DNA from: Geodermatophilus sp. DSM 45219
Lineage (GTDB): Bacteria; Actinomycetota; Actinomycetes; Mycobacteriales; Geodermatophilaceae
NCBI RefSeq assembly: GCF_900104025.1
Contig: NZ_FNIQ01000001.1
Coordinates: forward strand, 558,001-622,000
Direction of reading: 5' to 3'
Length of the DNA: 64,000 nucleotides
The translations under genes and the position numbers were made by a program. The notes beneath the pieces were generated by a model, which saw nothing but the letters and a program-made list of their open reading frames with translations, ran no database searches and was not told the DNA's origin. Each line of letters begins with the position of its first letter. Position 1 is the stretch's first letter. Of the stretch, positions 29,859 through 38,035 are shown in pieces.

Positions 29859-30172
29859 CGGGCGGCCGCGGGGTGACGCCGGGCGAGCACCCGGTCGGCG
29901 AGCACCGCGTCGGCGGTCCGGTACGAGTCGACCGCCGCGGACAGGGTGGCGGCCAGCGCGCCGGTCTGCCGGCCGAGGAGCTCCAGCACGCCGGCCCAGC
30001 CCGAACCCGCGGCGCCGGCGCGCTCACCGGTCGCCCCGCTCACCGCCGTCCCCAGCGAGTGGGCCGTCGACCGGCACAGCTGTGACTCCTCCGTCAGCTC
30101 GGCCGCGAGGCCGGCCAGCTCCGCCGCCAGCTGCTCGATGGCGTCGAACTGGGCGGTGATGGTCGTGGACAC
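29855..30172 (-). CDS. WXG100-like ESX/type VII secretion partner protein
   Basis: A 105-residue two-helix protein. A central turn GSGWAG places W-x-G at residues 59-61. The second helix ends VDSYRTADAVLADR, whose Y84-R-T-A-D88 matches the YxxxD/E type VII export signal. No membrane segment or signal peptide. It is translationally coupled to the DUF1023 hydrolase, so it may be its heterodimer partner for secretion. The GTG at 30172 is the first start in the frame. Confidence 0.72.
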   Translation of the reverse strand: MSTTITAQFDAIEQLAAELAGLAAELTEESQLCRSTAHSLGTAVSGATGERAGAAGSGWAGVLELLGRQTGALAATLSAAVDSYRTADAVLADRVLARRHPAAAR

Positions 30173-30297
30173 GGCAGGACCTCCCGGCGTCTCCCGGGCC
30201 CACGGTGGGACCGGTGCGGCGGGACGCTAGGGCGGACCGGCGTCACCCCGGCGCCGGGTGTTCACAACGCCGGACGTCGTCCACAGGACCGTGCCGG

Positions 30298-30328
30298 CCC
30301 TCCGCCACGACGGGTCCGTGGCGGAGGG
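30298..30328 (-). terminator. Perfect hairpin after hppA
   Basis: CCCTCCGCCAC (30298-30308) pairs with GTGGCGGAGGG (30318-30328) across nine bases, 15 bases beyond the hppA stop on the minus strand. Confidence 0.8.
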
Positions 30329-30342
30329 TCCGGTGCGTGCGG

Positions 30343-32604
30343 TCAGGGGACGCTGGTGGTCAGCGAGGTCGAGCTGTCGGTGGAGGCGCCGCCCACGACG
30401 ACCGAACGGCGCTTGGAGACCACGACCGCGCCGACCACGATCAGCGTGGCCACGAGCGCGATGGCGATGCGGGCGGCGGTGTTCTGGTCCTCCCCCACCG
30501 ACATCCCGACCACGGCCGGCGCGATGAGCAGCGCCACCAGGTTCATCACCTTGATCAGCGGGTTGATCGCCGGGCCGGCGGTGTCCTTGAACGGGTCGCC
30601 GACGGTGTCGCCGATGACCGTGGCGGCGTGCGCCTCGCTGCCCTTCCCCCCGTAGGCGCCGTCCTCGACCATCTTCTTGGCGTTGTCCCAGGCCCCGCCG
30701 GAGTTGGAGAGGAAGACCGCCATCAGGGTGCCGGCCGCGATGGCGCCGACGAGGTAGGCCGCCAGCGGGCCGAAGCCGAGGCCGAAGCCGACGGCCACCG
30801 GCGCGAGGACGGCGAGCAGGCCGGGTGTGGCCAGCTCGCGCAGCGAGTCCTTCGTGCAGATGTCCACGACGGCGCTGTAGTCCGGGCGCTCGCTGTAGTC
30901 CATGATCCCGGGCCGGGTGCGGAACTGCTCCCGCACCTCGAACACCACCCGGCCGGCCGCGCGGGACACCGCGCTGATCGCCAGGCCGGAGAAGAAGAAC
31001 ACGACGGCGGCGCCCAGCACCGCGCCCACCACGTTGTTCGGGTTCACCAGGCTGAAGGCGCTCCCGAGGGTGTCCCCGGCCTCGTCGAGGGCCACCCCGA
31101 TCTGCGCGTTGTAGGAGCCGAAGAGCGCGGTCGCGGCCAGGACCGCCGTCGCGATCGCGATGCCCTTGGTGATCGCCTTCGTGGTGTTCCCGACGGCGTC
31201 GAGGTCGGTGAGCACCCGGGCGCCCTCCTCGTCGATGTCGCCGGACATCTCGGCGATCCCCTGCGCGTTGTCGCTGACCGGCCCGAAGGTGTCCATCGAG
31301 ACGATGACGCCCGCGGTCGTGAGCAGACCGCAGCCGGCCAGCGCCACGGCGTAGAGGGCCGCGCCGCCGCCGATGAGGAAGGCGCCGTAGACCGCGCCGC
31401 CGATGAGGATCGCCGCGTAGACGGCGGACTCCAGGCCGAGCGAGATGCCCGAGAGGATCACCGTGGCCGGACCGGTCAGGGAGCTGCGACCGATGTCCTT
31501 GACCGGCTTGCGGCTGGTCTCGGTGAAGTAGCCGGTGAGCTGCTGGATCGCGGCGGCGAGCACGACACCGATGAGCACCGAGACGAACCCGAGGACCTGG
31601 GGGCTGACCGAGAGGTCGGCGGCGTCCCCGACGCTGGGCAGGTACACGAACGCCGCCGCGGCGACCAGCACGAGGGAGACGGCCGCCGACGTGAAGAAGC
31701 CGCGGTTGATGGGCGCCATCCCGCTGGAGTCGGACTTGCCGGGGTTGGACGCCAGGATGCCGACCACCGATGCGATGACGCCGATGGCGGCGATGAGCAG
31801 CGGGAACACCATGCCGACGGAGCCGAAGAAGACCTGGCCGAGGATCAGGGCGGCGACCAGGGTCACGGCGTAGGACTCGAACAGGTCGGCCGCCATCCCG
31901 GCGCAGTCCCCGACGTTGTCGCCGACGTTGTCGGCGATGGTGGCGGCGTTGCGCGGGTCGTCCTCCGGGATGCCGGCCTCGACCTTGCCCACCAGGTCGG
32001 CACCGACGTCCGCGGCCTTGGTGAAGATGCCACCGCCGACGCGCATGAACATGGCGAGCAGCGCGCCACCGAAGCCGAAGCCCTCCAGCACGATCGGGGC
32101 GGTCTCGTCGAAGAGGAGCAGGGCCAGCGCGGCGCCGAAGAGCCCGAGGCCGACGGTGATCATCCCGACGACGCCACCGGTGCGGTAGGCGATGCGGAAG
32201 GCCGCCATGAAGCCCCCGCCGCGGGCGGCCGCGGCCACCCGGACGTTGCCGCGGGTGGCCAGGGTCATGCCGATGAACCCGACCGACGCGGAGAACAGCG
32301 CGCCGACGAGGAAGAAGACCGCTCGCCCCACGCGGGTCTCCCAGCCGCCGTCGGCCACCGGGAGCACCAGCAGGACGAGGAAGACGACCACGGCGAAGAC
32401 GCCGAGCGTGCGGAACTGTCTGCGCAGGTACGCCGCGGCACCCTCCTGCACCGCCTGCGCGATGTCGCGCATCTTCACCGTGCCCTGGTCGGCGGCCAGC
32501 ACGGCGCGGACGAGGTACGCGGCGAAGGCGAGGGCGGCGAGGGAGACGGCGAGGACGATCGTCACCAGGGCGATGTCCCCGCCGGAGAGCGCACTGTCCG
32601 GCAT
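30343..32604 (-). CDS. hppA: Proton-pumping membrane pyrophosphatase, K+-independent
   Basis: A 753-residue membrane pump with about 16 spans that couples PPi hydrolysis to H+ export. Substrate and pump motifs are present: GGGIFTKAADVGADLVGKVE, NVGDNVGDCAGMAADLFESY and DTVGDPFKDTAGPAINPL. GNTTKAIT carries Lys then Thr at the positions that separate K+-independent from K+-dependent pumps, so K+-independent H+ transport is predicted. The start at 32604 is preferred over ATG 32616 because GGAGGA lies four bases before it and overlaps that upstream ATG. Divergent from the helicase gene. Confidence 0.97.
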   Translation of the reverse strand: MPDSALSGGDIALVTIVLAVSLAALAFAAYLVRAVLAADQGTVKMRDIAQAVQEGAAAYLRRQFRTLGVFAVVVFLVLLVLPVADGGWETRVGRAVFFLVGALFSASVGFIGMTLATRGNVRVAAAARGGGFMAAFRIAYRTGGVVGMITVGLGLFGAALALLLFDETAPIVLEGFGFGGALLAMFMRVGGGIFTKAADVGADLVGKVEAGIPEDDPRNAATIADNVGDNVGDCAGMAADLFESYAVTLVAALILGQVFFGSVGMVFPLLIAAIGVIASVVGILASNPGKSDSSGMAPINRGFFTSAAVSLVLVAAAAFVYLPSVGDAADLSVSPQVLGFVSVLIGVVLAAAIQQLTGYFTETSRKPVKDIGRSSLTGPATVILSGISLGLESAVYAAILIGGAVYGAFLIGGGAALYAVALAGCGLLTTAGVIVSMDTFGPVSDNAQGIAEMSGDIDEEGARVLTDLDAVGNTTKAITKGIAIATAVLAATALFGSYNAQIGVALDEAGDTLGSAFSLVNPNNVVGAVLGAAVVFFFSGLAISAVSRAAGRVVFEVREQFRTRPGIMDYSERPDYSAVVDICTKDSLRELATPGLLAVLAPVAVGFGLGFGPLAAYLVGAIAAGTLMAVFLSNSGGAWDNAKKMVEDGAYGGKGSEAHAATVIGDTVGDPFKDTAGPAINPLIKVMNLVALLIAPAVVGMSVGEDQNTAARIAIALVATLIVVGAVVVSKRRSVVVGGASTDSSTSLTTSVP

Positions 32605-32608
32605 GTGT

Positions 32609-32614
32609 TCCTCC
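32609..32614 (-). promoter_or_regulatory. Ribosome-binding site deciding the hppA start
   Basis: On the minus strand GGAGGA is followed by ACAC and the ATG at 32604. The site overlaps the in-frame ATG at 32616, which is therefore unlikely to be used. Confidence 0.65.
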
Positions 32615-32699
32615 ATGCGGTCGGCTGCCGCCGGGCATCCGCTCCGGTCGGCGGAGGTACGCGTCCAGTCCGCACGGGCCTGCGCGGCTGGTGCGCGGG

Positions 32700-32705
32700 A
32701 GTGTA
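32700..32705 (-). promoter_or_regulatory. Possible hppA -10 (TACACT) next to an inverted repeat
   Basis: On the minus strand TACACT lies about 95 bases before the hppA ATG. Just upstream are GTCACACC (32712-32719) and its inverse GGTGTGAC (32783-32790), plus the palindrome TACCGGTA (32723-32730), all in the divergent hppA/helicase spacer. Confidence 0.35.
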
Positions 32706-32799
32706 AGGGAGGTCACACCCTGTACCGGTAGTCCTGCGGCGACCGGATTCCGGTACGCGGGGCCAGCGCGACGTCACCCGGAGGTGTGACAGTGGGGAG

Positions 32800-35283
32800 G
32801 TGACCACGCTCCACCCGGTCCGGCCGGCTCCCGGCACGGACCGTCTTCCCCCGGGTGGGTCGCCCTCCTCCGCCGGTGCGCCGCCGCCGGGGGCCGACCT
32901 GCTGGCCGCACTCCTCGCCGGGACACCGGACGAGGACCAGCCGGTCACCCACGTGCACCGGATGCCGGTGCGGGACAGCCGCACGCTGCCGTGGCCGGAC
33001 TGGGTGCGCCCGGAGCTGCGCGCCCGGCTCGAGGCGGGCGGCGTCGCCGCCCCGTGGCGGCACCAGGTCGAGGCCGCCCAGCTGGCCCGCGACGGCGCCC
33101 ACGTCGTGGTGGCCACCGGCACGGCGTCGGGCAAGTCGCTCGCCTACCAGCTGCCGGCCCTGACCCGGCTCGCCGAGGACCCGCGCGCCTGCGTCCTGTA
33201 CCTGGCGCCGACCAAGGCCCTGGCCCGCGACCAGCTGGCATCGGTGGCCGAGCTGGCCGACCCGTCGGTGCGCCCGGCCGCCTACGACGGCGACACCCCC
33301 ATGGAGGAGCGGGACTGGGTCCGGCGGCACTCGCGCTGGATCGTCACCAACCCCGACATGCTGCACCGCGGTGTGCTGCCGGCCCACCAGAGGTGGTCCA
33401 GCACGCTGCGCCGGGTGGCCTACGTCGTCGTCGACGAGTGCCACGCCTACCGCGGCGTCTTCGGCTCGCACGTGGGCCACGTGCTGCGCCGGCTGCGGCG
33501 GATCTGCCGCCGCTACGGCGCCGAGCCGGTGTTCCTGCTGGCGTCGGCGACGGTGGCCGAGCCCGCCGCCGCGGCGTCCCGCCTGGTCGGCGCGCCGGTC
33601 GTCGCGGTCACCGAGGACGGGTCCCCGCGACCCGGCGCGACCTTCGCGCTCTGGGAGCCGCCGCTGACCGAGCGCACCGGCGAGCACGGCGCCCCGTTGC
33701 GCCGCTCGGCTGCCGCCGACGCCGCGACGCTGCTGGCCGACCTGGTCGAGCGGGGCGCCCGCACGCTGGCCTTCGTCCGGTCGCGGCGCAGCGCGGAGTC
33801 GGTCGCCGACCAGGCCCGCCACGTCCTGCTCGACCGCGGCCGCCGGGACCTCGCCCGCCGGGTGGACTCCTACCGCGGCGGCTACCTGCCCGAGGAGCGG
33901 CGGGAGCTGGAGCGGGCCCTGTCGGCCGGCGACCTGCTCGGGGTGGCCACCACGAACGCCCTCGAGCTGGGCATCGACATCGCCGGCCTGGACGCCGTGG
34001 TGCTGGCCGGCTACCCGGGCACGCTGGCCTCGCTGTGGCAGCAGGCCGGGCGGGCGGGTCGCGCGCAGCGCGAGTCGCTGGTGGTGTTCGTCGCCCGCGA
34101 CGACCCGCTGGACCACTACCTCGCCCACCACCCGCGCGCGGTCTTCGGCCGCCCGGTGGAGGCCACGGTCACCGACCCGACCAACCCCTACGTGCTCGGC
34201 CCGCAGCTGTGCTGCGCGGCCGCCGAGCTGCCGCTGGTGCCCGAGGACCTGGCCCAGTTCGGGGGCGCGGCCGCCGAGGCCCGCGTCGAGGAGCTGGTCG
34301 CCGAGGGGCTGCTGCGCCGCCGTCCCACCGGCTGGTACTGGGCCGGGCGGGGCCGCCCGGACGTGGACATCCGGGGCAGCGGCCTCGCACCGGTGACGAT
34401 CATCGAGGGTGGTACCGGACGGCTGCTCGGCACCGTCGACGGCGACGCCGCGCACGCCACCGTGCACACCGGCGCGGTCTACGTGCACCGCGGCGAGACC
34501 TACGTCGTCGACGAGTTCGACGTCGAGGAGGCCGTCGCCGCCGTGCACGCCGAGAGCCCGGAGTGGACGACGGTCGCGCGCGACGTCACCGACCTCGCGA
34601 TCGTGACCACCGACCGGTCGCGGTCGCTGGGCACCGTGACCGCGCACACCGGGGTCGTCGACGTGACCAACCAGGTGGTGGCCTACCAGCGCCGCCGGCT
34701 GGGGACCGGCGAGGTGCTGGCCGAGTTCCCGCTGGACCTCCCGGCCCGGCAGCTGCGCACCCGCGCCGTGTGGCTGACGCTCGACGAGCGCGCCGTGGGC
34801 CGGGCGGAGGTGGACGACGCCGAGCTGCCCGGCTCGCTGCACGCCGCCGAGCACGCCGCGATCGGCCTCCTGCCGCTGCTGGCCACCTGCGACCGGTGGG
34901 ACCTCGGCGGGGTCTCGACCGCGCTGCACCCCGACACCGGCGCGGCCACGATCGTGGTCTACGACGGCCACCCCGGCGGTGCGGGCTTCGCCGAGCGCGG
35001 GTTCGCCGTGCTCCGGCGCTGGCTGCAGGCCACCCGGGCCACGGTGGCCAGCTGCGAGTGCGAGAGCGGCTGCCCCTCGTGCGTCCAGTCGCCCAAGTGC
35101 GGCAACGGCAACGAGCCGCTGGACAAGGCCGGCGCCGTCCGGGTGCTGGACGTGGTGCTGGACGAGCTGGCCGCCGCGGAGGCGACCGGCGAACCCGAGG
35201 CCGACGGGAGCGACGACGACCGCGACGAGGACGACGCCGCCCCCGCGGAGCCGCCGGCGGCCGAGGACGACCTGGTCTTCTGA
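32800..35283 (+). CDS. DEAH-box helicase with DUF1998 domain (MrfA/YprA type)
   Basis: An 827-residue superfamily 2 helicase. Motif I is ATGTASGKS near residue 108, motif II is DECHAYRGVFG, motif III LLASATV, and motif VI QQAGRAGR. The C-terminal DUF1998 region ends with a Cys cluster CECESGCPSCVQSPKCGNG, four cysteines as in MrfA. MrfA-type helicases act in repair of mitomycin-type damage in Bacillus. In actinobacteria this gene is found beside the Tad secretion operon ('helicase/secretion neighbourhood'), as here. The C-terminal tail is acidic. GTG 32800 directly follows GGGGAG. Confidence 0.93.
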   Translation: MTTLHPVRPAPGTDRLPPGGSPSSAGAPPPGADLLAALLAGTPDEDQPVTHVHRMPVRDSRTLPWPDWVRPELRARLEAGGVAAPWRHQVEAAQLARDGAHVVVATGTASGKSLAYQLPALTRLAEDPRACVLYLAPTKALARDQLASVAELADPSVRPAAYDGDTPMEERDWVRRHSRWIVTNPDMLHRGVLPAHQRWSSTLRRVAYVVVDECHAYRGVFGSHVGHVLRRLRRICRRYGAEPVFLLASATVAEPAAAASRLVGAPVVAVTEDGSPRPGATFALWEPPLTERTGEHGAPLRRSAAADAATLLADLVERGARTLAFVRSRRSAESVADQARHVLLDRGRRDLARRVDSYRGGYLPEERRELERALSAGDLLGVATTNALELGIDIAGLDAVVLAGYPGTLASLWQQAGRAGRAQRESLVVFVARDDPLDHYLAHHPRAVFGRPVEATVTDPTNPYVLGPQLCCAAAELPLVPEDLAQFGGAAAEARVEELVAEGLLRRRPTGWYWAGRGRPDVDIRGSGLAPVTIIEGGTGRLLGTVDGDAAHATVHTGAVYVHRGETYVVDEFDVEEAVAAVHAESPEWTTVARDVTDLAIVTTDRSRSLGTVTAHTGVVDVTNQVVAYQRRRLGTGEVLAEFPLDLPARQLRTRAVWLTLDERAVGRAEVDDAELPGSLHAAEHAAIGLLPLLATCDRWDLGGVSTALHPDTGAATIVVYDGHPGGAGFAERGFAVLRRWLQATRATVASCECESGCPSCVQSPKCGNGNEPLDKAGAVRVLDVVLDELAAAEATGEPEADGSDDDRDEDDAAPAEPPAAEDDLVF

Positions 35284-35395
35284 GACGGGCCCCCCGGCTC
35301 CCACCCGTCGGAGGTGGGCCCCGTCCCGGCCCCGTCCCGAGGCTCACCCCGAGCCTGCGAGGGGTGAGGAGGACGGGGTCCTCCCGGGGGCCGAC
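35284..35395 (+). repeat. Dispersed intergenic palindromic element, copy 4 (near-consensus)
   Basis: An outer stem CCCCGTCC (35330-35337) / GGACGGGG (35371-35378) encloses an inner stem CTCACCCC (35343-35350) / GGGGTGAG (35361-35368), with core CCCCGAGCCTGCGAGGGG. It starts right after the helicase stop and runs into the 3' end of the TadE-like gene, whose last codons and TGA are repeat sequence. Confidence 0.8.
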
Positions 35396-35751
35396 GGCGT
35401 GACCGGGCCGGCGCGTGCCCGGGCGCCGGCCTCGCTGACGCCCAGGGGCCCGAGCCGGACCGGCACCACGACGGCGACCTCCACGACCGCTCCGTCCCCG
35501 ACGGTGCAGGCGGTCAGCCGGGCGCCGTTGGCGCCGGCCACCGCACCGGCCGCGGCGCACGCCCCGGGTTCGGCGCGGACGGCGAGCTCCGCGGCGGCCA
35601 GCACGGCCAGGTCGGCGGCGGCGGTGGCCCGGTGCCGGCCCACCACGGCCGCCCCGACCAGCACCGACGCCACCCCGATCGCGGCGAGCACACCGGATAG
35701 CGCGACCACCCAGACGGTGGCCGAGCCCCGCTCCCCGGCCAGCCTGCTCAC
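35344..35751 (-). CDS. TadE-like protein of the helicase/secretion neighbourhood (Rv3654c-type)
   Basis: A 135-residue pseudopilin-like protein. The N-terminus ERGSATVWVVALSGVLAAIGVASVLVGAAVV resembles a class III prepilin leader and membrane helix, though without the Glu at +5. The downstream part is Ala/Val-rich with two cysteines. The C-terminal ~11 residues (TPSSSPLAGSG) are encoded by the intergenic repeat. It is the last gene of the Tad operon; its ATG-side overlaps the TadE stop by four bases. Confidence 0.8.
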   Translation of the reverse strand: MSRLAGERGSATVWVVALSGVLAAIGVASVLVGAAVVGRHRATAAADLAVLAAAELAVRAEPGACAAAGAVAGANGARLTACTVGDGAVVEVAVVVPVRLGPLGVSEAGARARAGPVTPSAPGRTPSSSPLAGSG

Positions 35752-36125
35752 CCCGCGGCGCCCGGCTCGCGCTGGGCCACCGCGGAGGCCGACACCGGCA
35801 CGCGCAGCGGCACCGGCCCCAGCGCCGCCACGTCCGCCGAGACCGTGACGGTGACCGTCGCGCCGTCCGCGGCGACCGCGGTCACCGCACCGTCCGGCGC
35901 GGCCCGGCCGGCGAGGGCCCTCACCACCGCGGTGTCCTCGCCCCGGGCGGCTGCCCGCGCCCCCTCCCGGGCGGCGTCGACGCAGCGCAGCTGCGCCCCG
36001 ACGACGGTCACCGCGGCGACCGCCCCGGCCAGGACCAGGAGCAGCACGGGCAGCACGACCGCCGTCTCGGCCGTCACCATGCCGGCCGCGCCGCCGAGCC
36101 GGCCGGTGCGGTGCCGCCGGACCAT
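35748..36125 (-). CDS. TadE family pilus assembly pseudopilin
   Basis: A 125-residue pseudopilin. A short basic leader ends in G, then MVTAETAVVLPVLLLVLAGAVAAV: a class III prepilin-type cleavage site with Glu at +5 and a hydrophobic helix. Downstream are AAREGARAAARGED (the TadE motif region) and a beta-rich tail. The start shares one base with the stop of the DUF4244 gene (TGATG). Confidence 0.85.
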   Translation of the reverse strand: MVRRHRTGRLGGAAGMVTAETAVVLPVLLLVLAGAVAAVTVVGAQLRCVDAAREGARAAARGEDTAVVRALAGRAAPDGAVTAVAADGATVTVTVSADVAALGPVPLRVPVSASAVAQREPGAAG

Positions 36126-36400
36126 CAGGACAGGGTGGCCAGCGCGTCGGCGACCAGGGCGCTGAGCCCGTCGACGACCGAGCCGCCGGTGACCACGCGG
36201 TAGAGGACGGCGGCGAAGGCGCAGGCCGCCACGGTGCCGACGGCGTACTCGGCGGTGCTCATGCCGGCCTCAGCGGTGGCCCGGACGCGAGCCCAGCGGG
36301 CACGCAGTCCACCGGTCGGGGTCGTCTCCCCCTCGGCCGCGGCGCCGCTCGCATCGGGCTGTTCCTCGCCGTCGAACCGGGTCTCGCAGGGAACGGTCAC
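36125..36400 (-). CDS. DUF4244 Flp-like pilin
   Basis: A 91-residue pilin candidate. After a ~47-residue leader comes G then MSTAEYAVGTVAACAFAAVLYRVV: the Flp-type processing site with Glu at +5 and Tyr at +6 and a single membrane helix, then a short amphipathic end. GTG 36400 is chosen because GAGGAGAT lies just upstream. The longer frame to 36472 lacks this support. It would be the main fibre subunit of the Tad/Flp system. Confidence 0.85.
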   Translation of the reverse strand: MTVPCETRFDGEEQPDASGAAAEGETTPTGGLRARWARVRATAEAGMSTAEYAVGTVAACAFAAVLYRVVTGGSVVDGLSALVADALATLS

Positions 36401-36524
36401 GGGATCTCCTCGGGGTCGGGCCCGCCTCTCGGGCCGTCGTCCCGACCCTCGCCGCCGGGCCGGACCGGTCACGGGGACGAAACGGATCTGTGGACGCGGC
36501 CGCCTGCTGTGGACACCGGTGGGG

Positions 36525-37247
36525 TCAGCCGAAGACGTCGGCGGCGATGCCCAGCACCAGCGGCACCACGCCCAGGCACAGGAACGCCGGCAGGAAGCAG
36601 ACGCCCAGCGGCGCCAGCACCCACACGCCGGCCCGTCGGACCGCGGCGTCGGCGCGGCTGCGCTGTCCGGCGCGGGCGTCGGCGGCCAGCGACCGCAGCG
36701 CCGGGACGACGGTCGAGCCCGACTCCCCGGCGCGCACCAGCACCCGACCCAGGGCCGCCAGCTCGGCGGGCACCTCGGCCCACGCCCGCCGTGGCGACGC
36801 CCCCAGCCGGTACAGGCCGGCGACCGTGGCCAGCTCGGGCCCGACCCGGCCGGGCAGCGCGGTGGACACCGCCGTGAGCGCGCCGCCCACGGGCAGGCCC
36901 GCCTCCAGGCAGACCGCGAGCAGGTCGCAGGCCACCGGGAGGTCCGCCGCCGGGTCCGGGCCGCTGCGGGCGTCGACCCGGCCGCCGCGGCGGAGCAGCC
37001 GCTCGCCGCCGATGGTCCCGACCACCGCCACCCCGGCGCCCATCGCCCCGCCGACGAGCAGTCCGGCAGCCACGCCGGCGGCTCCGGCGAGCAGCCAGCG
37101 CCGGCGCGCGCCGGGGGGCTCCGAGGGCGCCGGCGGCGACCCGTCGTCCCGCGCCGCCAGCCACCGGGCGCGGACGGCCACCGGTGACCGCACCGGCCAG
37201 CAGAGCAGCGCCGCCGCCAGCAGCAGCGCCACCGCCGGAGCGCTCAC
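36525..37247 (-). CDS. tadC: Type II secretion F-domain protein (TadC-like)
   Basis: A 240-residue inner-membrane platform protein. Its T2SSF domain starts around LPVACDLLAVCLEAGLPVGGALTAV, and the end is very hydrophobic (LAPLGVCFLPAFLCLGVVPLVLGIAADVFG). It has N-terminal spans at about 3-20 and 50-75. The GTG overlaps the TadB stop. With TadB it forms the membrane base for pilus assembly. Confidence 0.87.
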   Translation of the reverse strand: MSAPAVALLLAAALLCWPVRSPVAVRARWLAARDDGSPPAPSEPPGARRRWLLAGAAGVAAGLLVGGAMGAGVAVVGTIGGERLLRRGGRVDARSGPDPAADLPVACDLLAVCLEAGLPVGGALTAVSTALPGRVGPELATVAGLYRLGASPRRAWAEVPAELAALGRVLVRAGESGSTVVPALRSLAADARAGQRSRADAAVRRAGVWVLAPLGVCFLPAFLCLGVVPLVLGIAADVFG

Positions 37248-38035
37248 CGCACGGCCCGGGACACCAGCCGCGCCGACCAGGCCAGCCCGGCGACCTCGAG
37301 CCCGACGCCGGCCACCAGCAGCACCTGGCCGGTGGCGGTCGTCGTCAGCACCCGCCACGGGTCCGCGCCGACGCCGCCGCCCATCACCAGGCCCAGCACC
37401 GGCAGTCCGGCGAGCAGCGCCGCGCTCGCCCGCGACCCGGCGGTGGCCGACCGCAGCTCCAGCCGCTGCCGGGACCGGGCGCGCAGGTCGTCCTCCACGG
37501 CGCCGACCACGGCGGCCAGCGAGCAGCCGGTGCGGGCACTGAGCCGGGCGGCCGCGGCGACCCGGCCCAGGGCCTGCCCGAGCTCGTCGGTGGGCACCCC
37601 ACCCGTGCCGTCCTCCGGTGAGCGCACCGCGCGGGCCAGCGCCCGGCCGCTGCCCTCGTCGGCGCAGGCGCCGACGGCGGCGCGGGTGGCCTCGTCCAGC
37701 GAGCGGCCGCTCCGCAGCTCCGCCCCCAGCGCGGTGAGCGCCTCCCCGAGCGCCGCCAGCCGGGCCTCTTCCCGCACGCCCGCCCGCCGCCGGAGCTCGG
37801 CCCGGGCGGTCAGCGCCGCGCAACCGCCGGCGAGCACCGCGACCAGCGGAGTGCTGAGCAGCCCGGTGACCGCGGTGGCACCCACGGCGGCGACGACCGG
37901 GAGCGGGACGCGGCTGGACAGGCCGGATGCCGTGTCGCGCGGCGCGCTCACCGAGCCACGGCGTTGGGAGCGGCGGGCCGCCGACCCCGGCCAGAGCAGC
38001 AGGGCGGCGGCGAGCACCAGCAGCGCCCCGGTCAC
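37244..38035 (-). CDS. tadB: Type II secretion F-domain protein (TadB-like)
   Basis: A 263-residue membrane protein with two N-terminal spans, a cytoplasmic T2SSF domain ([29 protein letters not shown] through CSLAAVVGAVEDDLRAR) and two C-terminal spans (ASAALLAGLPVLGLVMGGGVG; GQVLLVAGVGLEVAGLAW). GTG 38035 overlaps the ATPase stop (GTGA). Confidence 0.87.
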   Translation of the reverse strand: MTGALLVLAAALLLWPGSAARRSQRRGSVSAPRDTASGLSSRVPLPVVAAVGATAVTGLLSTPLVAVLAGGCAALTARAELRRRAGVREEARLAALGEALTALGAELRSGRSLDEATRAAVGACADEGSGRALARAVRSPEDGTGGVPTDELGQALGRVAAAARLSARTGCSLAAVVGAVEDDLRARSRQRLELRSATAGSRASAALLAGLPVLGLVMGGGVGADPWRVLTTTATGQVLLVAGVGLEVAGLAWSARLVSRAVR

